Below are positions 59,264 through 64,000 of a stretch of DNA of 64,000 nucleotides, in pieces. The notes beneath the pieces are model-generated. The model was not told the DNA's origin, made no database searches, and saw nothing but the letters and a program-made list of their open reading frames with translations. The stretch covers positions 248,001-312,000 of the forward strand of contig CABJAJ010000001.1 of the NCBI GenBank assembly GCA_902363575.1, given 5' to 3'. The position numbers and the translations under genes were made by a program. Each line of letters begins with the position of its first letter. Positions within the stretch are counted from its first letter, which is position 1. Source of the DNA: Rikenellaceae bacterium. Lineage in GTDB: Bacteria > Bacteroidota > Bacteroidia > Bacteroidales > Rikenellaceae.

Positions 59264-59878
59264 ATGAAAAAAATTCTTACTCTTTTATTCGTGTTGCTTG
59301 TGCCTTATGTGGTATTTTCTCAGTCGGCCAAAGAAATGGAAGAGGCGATTGAAGGAAAATATACCGTCGATAATCGAGGCAATGTAACCTTTTCTAAGGT
59401 TATTGAATTACCGGGCGTGTCAAAAGAAGTAATTTTTACCCGTGCGGAAAATTTCTTTACTTACTATTATAACGATGCAAAATCGGTTATTCAGACAAAA
59501 GATATTGAAAGAGGTTTGATTGTCGGTAAAGGCAAGTACGGGGAGGTGCATAGGGGAATTTCTTTTGGATCGGCAACAACAGTGGATACATGGCATATTA
59601 TTAGGGTGGACGTACAAGAAGGTCGAGCAAGAATTATTGTCTCACTTACGGAATATACTAAAGCTCGTGTAGTAAATGGTGGTGCTCCGATTTATGATAG
59701 AACAAATGTATGCGACGAATATCCCATAAATAAAAAGGGAGGAAGCAAAACGGTTATGATGAAGGCGTTTTATAAATCATATTTGCATGCACAAATATCG
59801 TTAGATAATTTGGAAGCATCCCTTAGAAACGCTAATGAAAATCAAGCCGGGGATATATCGGAAAGTGAAGATTGGTAA
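59264..59878 (+). CDS. Secreted DUF4468-like protein
   Basis: A 204-residue protein with a Sec signal peptide (about 1-20, ending VVFSQ). The mature part fits DUF4468, a Bacteroidetes exported domain: VTFSKVIELPGVSKEVIFTR, a YYYNDAKSVIQTKDIERGLI strand region, then GKGKYGEVHRG. It is probably periplasmic or surface-exposed; function unknown. As a host-type gene inside a prophage it is likely cargo. Its operon continues into the Mrr-like nuclease gene. Confidence 0.8.
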   Translation: MKKILTLLFVLLVPYVVFSQSAKEMEEAIEGKYTVDNRGNVTFSKVIELPGVSKEVIFTRAENFFTYYYNDAKSVIQTKDIERGLIVGKGKYGEVHRGISFGSATTVDTWHIIRVDVQEGRARIIVSLTEYTKARVVNGGAPIYDRTNVCDEYPINKKGGSKTVMMKAFYKSYLHAQISLDNLEASLRNANENQAGDISESEDW

Positions 59879-59904
59879 ATTCAAACATCTTAATTTAGCC
59901 AATC

Positions 59905-61662
59905 ATGGATAAAAATATAATACTTTGCTATCGAGAAGAATATACCCGTGATAATCGAATAAGATATGTTGCAGATATTATGCACTTAAAATATTCTGAG
60001 CATAAAATTATAAAAGATTATAGCAGAGAAATAGTTCAGTCTAAAGTTGATAGTCTCATTATGAAATGGGAACAAATGAATCATAATGAGAATATGGCCG
60101 ATTATGCCCATGAGCAAACTATTGAAATAAAAGAGCTTAATTGTAAAATTGAAAATGTACTTTTAGACGGTTTAATTCAAGAAGTAGATGTAATATCACA
60201 ATACGAAAAAGAATTAGGAGGCAATCTATCAAAAATTAACGAATCAATTCAAACGTTAAATTCCTATTTAGCCAAGCTATGTAAGCCCCGAAAGCCGGAA
60301 GAAAATGTTTTGCAAAAGTATCCAGATGAACCGTTAGAGAAAGATTTCATCCCTACATATGGTTTGATTCATAAGTTACTGCCGTTCTTAAAAAAACGTG
60401 CTGATTCCAAAAAGAAACGTGAATATGAAATAGCACGGCAAGAATATAAAAAAATCTGCCTAAAGATTGATGAACATAATTATTATGAAACCGATATATA
60501 TAAAAGATCGTTAAAAATTTATACTGAAAAATCGGCTGCATATGAAAGCAATTATGCTGAAATTACAACTTCAATTCAAAAGGAAGAAGCCAATTTGCAA
60601 AACGAAAAGACTATCATACAAACTAAATTGAATGAAATAAAGGAACAATTATCAAAGGGGCTTCAGAATACGGTTGAAAAATATTGTTTTGATTTATTGA
60701 CAAATTCTCAATATTGCCTTGAATGGGAAAAGAACATTGTAGTTTCGTTTAATGAACGATTATTAGCAATTGATTATTCCTTGCCTTCTATTGATAATTT
60801 TCCTTCATTAGCAGAGGTTAAGTATAAAGCTGGGGAATGTATCCCCATAAAGATGAGTGATAAAGTGTTTGAATCACGTTATGAAAATACACTTTACAAA
60901 ATAACCCTACGCAGTTTACATGAACTTTTTTCGGATAAATACCTTACAATAATTGATTCAGTAGTATTCAATGGGTGGGTTACTGCTTTGAATAAAACAA
61001 ATGGGAAAATAGAAAATAATTGTATTTTATCAATTAAGACTAATCGGCAACAAATTGCTGAGATTGATTTTCTGAATGTTAATCCTAAATCTTGTTTTAA
61101 GGCACTCAAAGGTATTGCATGTAGTAATTTAGCATCAATTTCAGCAATAAAGCCAATTTTAATGCTAAATACGTCAGACAAGCGTTTTATTGAATACTAC
61201 AATGTAAGTGAGGGTATGGATAATTCTACCAATCTTGCATCGATGCACTGGGAAGATTTTGAGCACCTTATTAGAGAACTTTTTGAAAAAGAATTTAGCC
61301 AAAGCGGAGGTGAAGTTAAAGTTACACGAGCAAGCCGAGATGGAGGTGTCGATGCAATAGTATTTGATCCTGATCCGATAAGAGGAGGTAAAATAGTTAT
61401 ACAAGCGAAAAGATACACGAATACAGTAGGAGTTTCCGCGGTAAGAGATTTATACGGGACTGTACTAAACGAAGGAGCCTCAAAAGGTATCATTGTTACA
61501 ACCTCAGACTATGGCGGCGATTCGTATGAATTTGCAAAGGATAAACCCTTAACATTAATTAATGGTGCGAACTTGCTTTACATGTTAGAAAAACACGGAC
61601 AACATGCAAGGATTGATATTAGCGAGGCAAAACAGACACTAAACAATGAATCAAATATTTAG
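59905..61662 (+). CDS. Mrr-like restriction endonuclease with coiled-coil N-terminus
   Basis: A 585-residue protein. The first ~430 residues are helical and coiled-coil-rich. The C-terminal ~150 residues are an Mrr_cat nuclease domain: MHWEDFEHLIRELFEKEF at its start, SRDGGVDAIVFDPD with the metal Asp, VIQAKRYTN with the Q-x-K catalytic pair, and VRDLYGTVLNEGASKGIIVT. Such proteins cut DNA and often serve in defence. It lies 26 bases after the DUF4468 gene and 5 bases before a small coiled-coil gene. AT-rich relative to the host. Confidence 0.85.
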   Translation: MDKNIILCYREEYTRDNRIRYVADIMHLKYSEHKIIKDYSREIVQSKVDSLIMKWEQMNHNENMADYAHEQTIEIKELNCKIENVLLDGLIQEVDVISQYEKELGGNLSKINESIQTLNSYLAKLCKPRKPEENVLQKYPDEPLEKDFIPTYGLIHKLLPFLKKRADSKKKREYEIARQEYKKICLKIDEHNYYETDIYKRSLKIYTEKSAAYESNYAEITTSIQKEEANLQNEKTIIQTKLNEIKEQLSKGLQNTVEKYCFDLLTNSQYCLEWEKNIVVSFNERLLAIDYSLPSIDNFPSLAEVKYKAGECIPIKMSDKVFESRYENTLYKITLRSLHELFSDKYLTIIDSVVFNGWVTALNKTNGKIENNCILSIKTNRQQIAEIDFLNVNPKSCFKALKGIACSNLASISAIKPILMLNTSDKRFIEYYNVSEGMDNSTNLASMHWEDFEHLIRELFEKEFSQSGGEVKVTRASRDGGVDAIVFDPDPIRGGKIVIQAKRYTNTVGVSAVRDLYGTVLNEGASKGIIVTTSDYGGDSYEFAKDKPLTLINGANLLYMLEKHGQHARIDISEAKQTLNNESNI

Positions 61663-61667
61663 CAAAA

Positions 61668-61946
61668 ATGAATAAAACATATCTTGATAAAATATGTTCG
61701 ATTCGGAAAACAACCGAATTAAACATTGTAAAAGTTCGTAATATGCTTGATGCGCTTGAAAAGAAAAGAATAGTTATAGAAAATAAACTTTCAGTTTACG
61801 AACAAAAATTGGAATTAACCGATAGGCAAGAAGAAATAGTAGATGAACTTGAAAATGAATTGGAAGAATTACAAGATTCAACTGATAATTTAGAAGAAAT
61901 TTCAGATGCCTTAGATAATTTGCTGAATTTGACCACACTTTCATAA
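61668..61946 (+). CDS. Small coiled-coil partner of the Mrr-like protein
   Basis: A 92-residue acidic, almost entirely coiled-coil protein (heptads through KLELTDRQEEIVDELENELE). It starts five bases after the nuclease stop and is followed by a terminator, so it is coexpressed and may bind the nuclease's helical N-terminus as a regulator or immunity factor. That role is inferred from position. Confidence 0.7.
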   Translation: MNKTYLDKICSIRKTTELNIVKVRNMLDALEKKRIVIENKLSVYEQKLELTDRQEEIVDELENELEELQDSTDNLEEISDALDNLLNLTTLS

Positions 61947-61948
61947 AT

Positions 61949-61978
61949 AAAAGGGGAGCATTTAGCTCCCCTTTTTCT
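61949..61978 (+). terminator. Terminator of the DUF4468-Mrr operon
   Basis: Stem AAAAGGGGAGC / GCTCCCCTTTT with a five-base loop followed by T. It may also end the convergent Rha transcript. Confidence 0.85.
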
Positions 61979-61979
61979 A

Positions 61980-62738
61980 TCAAGTATTCAACACCTGCCG
62001 AATAAACTGTCGTCCTTTTTCCGTCCAATACAGATGATCGCGCGTGCGGGGTTTCATTTCACTGTCGAGGTACGGAATAGGTACGATCCGCGCATAGCCT
62101 TTGTCCCGGTAAGGCGTGTAGAGCATGAAGCACTCACCCTGCCGGTATTGGATGCGTTTCTCGCAGAGCAGTTGATTCAACCGCCGGGCGCTTATCCCTA
62201 AATCCAGCGCAATGCGGTTCACCGTCACGAGAGCGGTACTATCCATTACCTTGTCGTAATACTGCACTTTGGGAGCCGCCTTGCTCAGCTCTTGCTCCTG
62301 ATGCTGGTTCGTCTGTTCCAACAGGCGTGTCCGGGCCTCAAGCCGCTCCTTTTCCTCCTCGGATGCCAAGAGCATTTGAGCAAGCTCCTTGCGGGATATG
62401 GCGGCCACGTTCGGAGCGGAGGATTGCATTTCACGCAGACGGGTTTCCATCGCATTGAACTGCGTGATGAAGTCGAGCTTAAATTGCAATGCTTGTTTGC
62501 CGGTGAAGCCCATCACGAGCAAACTGAATCCGTCCCGATCCATATAATACATGGGGAGCGTTCTGCCGGTGGAATCGGTGTAAGTACCTGTGTAGTAGAA
62601 CTGAGCCGAATTTTCGGCTGAGTGAATTAAGCTGTTTATAGAATCCAATACATGCTTATGCTGTTTGCCGAACTTCCCGGCGACAAGCAGGCTCGTCGTT
62701 GTCGGCTTACCATCGGATATGGTTACAAGCGTATTCAT
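61980..62738 (-). CDS. Rha-family regulator with KilAC-like C-terminus
   Basis: A 252-residue phage regulatory protein. The N-terminal part is a Rha domain (TTTSLLVAGKFGKQHKHVLD, YYMDRDGFSLLVMGFTGKQA). A coiled segment (about 130-160) links to an antirepressor KilAC-type winged helix (VTVNRIALDLGISARRLNQL, YWTEKGRQFIRQVL). Such antirepressors help switch between lysogeny and lytic growth. I chose the Met giving MNTLVTISDG, since the longer frame adds 15 residues ahead of the domain. Confidence 0.9.
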   Translation of the reverse strand: MNTLVTISDGKPTTTSLLVAGKFGKQHKHVLDSINSLIHSAENSAQFYYTGTYTDSTGRTLPMYYMDRDGFSLLVMGFTGKQALQFKLDFITQFNAMETRLREMQSSAPNVAAISRKELAQMLLASEEEKERLEARTRLLEQTNQHQEQELSKAAPKVQYYDKVMDSTALVTVNRIALDLGISARRLNQLLCEKRIQYRQGECFMLYTPYRDKGYARIVPIPYLDSEMKPRTRDHLYWTEKGRQFIRQVLNT

Positions 62739-62745
62739 AGCTCCA

Positions 62746-62991
62746 CTATTTACAGACGTTATCCCATACCTCTTTACCGGCACAGGTAATCAAGGTTTCC
62801 TGAATACCGGTTGCTGCATTGTCGAGCATGAAAGCTTCGTCCTCGTGAGGGTAGGTGCATTTGCCCTTGTCGGCGAACATATACGCCTCAAGTTTTAATT
62901 GTAGGGTGTGATGAGCTTGTAGTATCGATACAAGCTCGGGGCTACAAAAGCCCTTGTGCGGCATGGCCGCAGAAATTTGATAGTTTTTCAT
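62746..62991 (-). CDS. Unrecognised 81-residue protein
   Basis: A small protein with MKNYQISAAMPHKGFCSPEL at its start and a possible zinc-binding scatter of Cys and His. No family recognised. It lies seven bases before the Rha gene in the same direction and shares its promoter at 63177-63207. Confidence 0.6.
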   Translation of the reverse strand: MKNYQISAAMPHKGFCSPELVSILQAHHTLQLKLEAYMFADKGKCTYPHEDEAFMLDNAATGIQETLITCAGKEVWDNVCK

Positions 62992-63295
62992 ACAGGTTTG
63001 AACATTAAACCGTTAAACAAAAAGTGGCTTCGTCTTTCCCGCTGTTCAACACCTGTAAGGCTTGCCGGGGCATTAACCATCCGGCACGGGGGTACGAAAC
63101 CACATGAATATTATACGCACAAAAAATGCCCGTATATTAGACGGACATCATCCGCCTTACAGAAAGTTGAACAAGACAAAAGTATTCATAATTTTTTACA
63201 AATCCAATAGTTAAAAATTGCATCCTACTTTTTTTCAGTAAAATAAGTACAAATATCTGTGTTTCAGTACTGACCACAAAATTGTGGTGAGTGAA
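62992..63295. other. Regulatory gap right of the Rha operon
   Basis: No gene is seen. It holds the minus-strand promoter at 63177-63207, a long AT-rich leader toward 62991, and the dyad ACCACAA-AA-TTGTGGT (63273-63288) just after the stop of the 156-residue gene. Confidence 0.55.
63177..63207 (-). promoter_or_regulatory. Promoter of the Rha operon
   Basis: Minus-strand TTGG (63207-63204), 19 bases, TACTTTTG (63184-63177), a good match to the Bacteroidetes consensus. The leader to the 81-residue gene is about 180 bases. Confidence 0.6.
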
Positions 63296-63766
63296 TCATC
63301 TGTTTATTTCGTCCAAGTCAATAACGATACCCTTGCAATAGGGTAATTCCCCATCATCATTGATCGTGAATGATGCGCAAGGCATTTTCGAGGTTATGAG
63401 CCAACATAATCCTGCGTCACTGTCAGGATACGCAGAAACCCGGATCAAACGAGGGTTGTTATCATTATCGTAATCGTCCGATAAAGGAACAATCATATTA
63501 CATTCTGCTTTCTCAGGACTTAATTTTACATCTGTGTATGAATACTTTTCGCCTTTGAATAACAGAGCAAAATCACTTTCCCATGATGTATCCTCCTCGC
63601 CATTGATAGCTCCTCGCATTTCGAGCAAATCATCTGACTCCCCGAACAATACCAGCAGATTACTTTCTGAGGCAATGCGTTCCTGCTCTGCTGTCATTAC
63701 ATCACTGGCGTTTTTCCCGTTCAGCAACTCTGCGAGCTGCTCTTTAGTCCAAATTTTCATAATCAT
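63296..63766 (-). CDS. Paralogue of the N-terminal domain of the 36847-37659 protein
   Basis: A 156-residue protein. WTKEQLAELLNG, NLLVLFGESDD, DNNPRLIRVSAYPDSDAGL, ITSKMPCASFTI and GIVIDLDEI match the first domain of the 270-residue protein near the element's left end, but the DUF551-like part is missing. It starts directly after the integrase stop codon (TAG-ATG), so it is read with the integrase. No activity is known. Confidence 0.7.
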   Translation of the reverse strand: MIMKIWTKEQLAELLNGKNASDVMTAEQERIASESNLLVLFGESDDLLEMRGAINGEEDTSWESDFALLFKGEKYSYTDVKLSPEKAECNMIVPLSDDYDNDNNPRLIRVSAYPDSDAGLCWLITSKMPCASFTINDDGELPYCKGIVIDLDEINR

Positions 63767-64000
63767 CTATTTAAAGTAAATTTTAACCGTATCCGGCAAT
63801 TCCCTCTTTTCGGCGCATATATAGGATTCGGTCATTTTGGAATCGCTATGCCCCATCATACGGCTGATGGTAAAAATATCGAGACCCAAAAGGTGCAGAT
63901 TGGTGGCAAAGCTAATGCGTCCGGTATGACTGCTAACAAACTCCCACTTTTCGCCTGATCGCTTTATGCCCCCGTGAATGACTTGTACGAGGCTGTCGAT
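63767..64000 (-). CDS. Tyrosine recombinase/integrase, C-terminal part
   Basis: The last 77 residues of a site-specific integrase running off the right edge. The catalytic motifs are clear: SSHTGRISFAT supplies the H-x-x-R box, MMGHSDSKMTESYI the final His and the nucleophilic Tyr. It is the likely enzyme for insertion at tRNA-Thr. The tRNA fragment lies at the opposite side of the window, so the integrase is at the far end of the element, near its other attachment site. Confidence 0.92.
   Translation of the reverse strand: MDSLVQVIHGGIKRSGEKWEFVSSHTGRISFATNLHLLGLDIFTISRMMGHSDSKMTESYICAEKRELPDTVKIYFK

Noticed and set aside
63273..63288. Operator for the Rha operon
   Set aside because: The dyad lies just after a stop codon and about 65 bases upstream of the promoter's -33 box. 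A weak transcription end signal is equally likely, so it is noted but not called.

Overview
The window looks like a chromosome segment of a Bacteroidales gut bacterium, most likely Alistipes or a close relative (Rikenellaceae). Promoters fit the Bacteroidetes TTTG / TAnnTTTG consensus. The host half is GC-rich, and the family content is Bacteroidetes-typical (LruC/DUF4842 lipoprotein, DUF3467, DUF4468, cmk-ispH neighbours). The genus is inferred; no rRNA is present to confirm it.

Host part, about 1-33.2 kb. Housekeeping genes come first: an S41 processing protease with a membrane protein, ispH-cmk-LysE transporter, DUF3467, mutY, an endonuclease/exonuclease/phosphatase and a UDP-glucuronate decarboxylase. 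A large exopolysaccharide region then spans about 9.5-28.2 kb, mostly on the minus strand and with many ATGA overlaps. Its first transcription unit (28.2 to 18.9 kb) encodes a response regulator, an initiating sugar transferase with a receiver-like N-terminus, a short TolC-like protein, a Wzz/Wzc co-polymerase with a degenerate ATPase, a Wzy-like polymerase and three glycosyltransferases. A plus-strand LruC lipoprotein separates it from a second unit (17.2 to 9.5 kb) with a hexapeptide acyltransferase carrying a huge disordered tail, two GT2 enzymes, a Wzx flippase, a GT4 and a receiver-histidine kinase. A divergent receiver plus histidine kinase pair lies at 28.5-31.2 kb, so the locus is surrounded by phosphorelay parts. 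A methyltransferase with a structured leader and an unrecognised gene follow.

Transition, 33.2-35.5 kb. Two similar modules each consist of a tiny XRE regulator divergent from a conserved, apparently structured, roughly 280-nt minus-strand RNA with a promoter, covarying hairpin and U-tract terminator. Two further terminator-like hairpins lie beside them. I regard this as the best candidate for an undescribed system.

Integrated element, about 35.5 kb to beyond the right edge. The left junction is the 3' half of a tRNA-Thr(CGT) gene, broken at the anticodon loop. The right edge of the window holds the C-terminus of a tyrosine integrase. In between are small TA-like and regulatory genes, a possible ADP-ribosyltransferase, a SF3 helicase beside an iteron-like origin, a minus-strand packaging/head module (DUF1064 nuclease, MuF-like protein, portal, large terminase), a plus-strand tail/lysis module (Dit-like, large tail protein, fibre, M15 endolysin), a GC-rich block of unrecognised genes, and a cargo/lysogeny region (frameshifted P63C gene, DUF4468 protein, Mrr-like nuclease with coiled-coil partner, Rha antirepressor). 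No major capsid, tail tube or tape-measure protein could be recognised. The element is therefore either defective or uses unusual structural proteins. Divergent overlapping promoters separate the packaging and tail modules, and a G9 tract sits in the promoter spacer of the DUF4468-Mrr operon.
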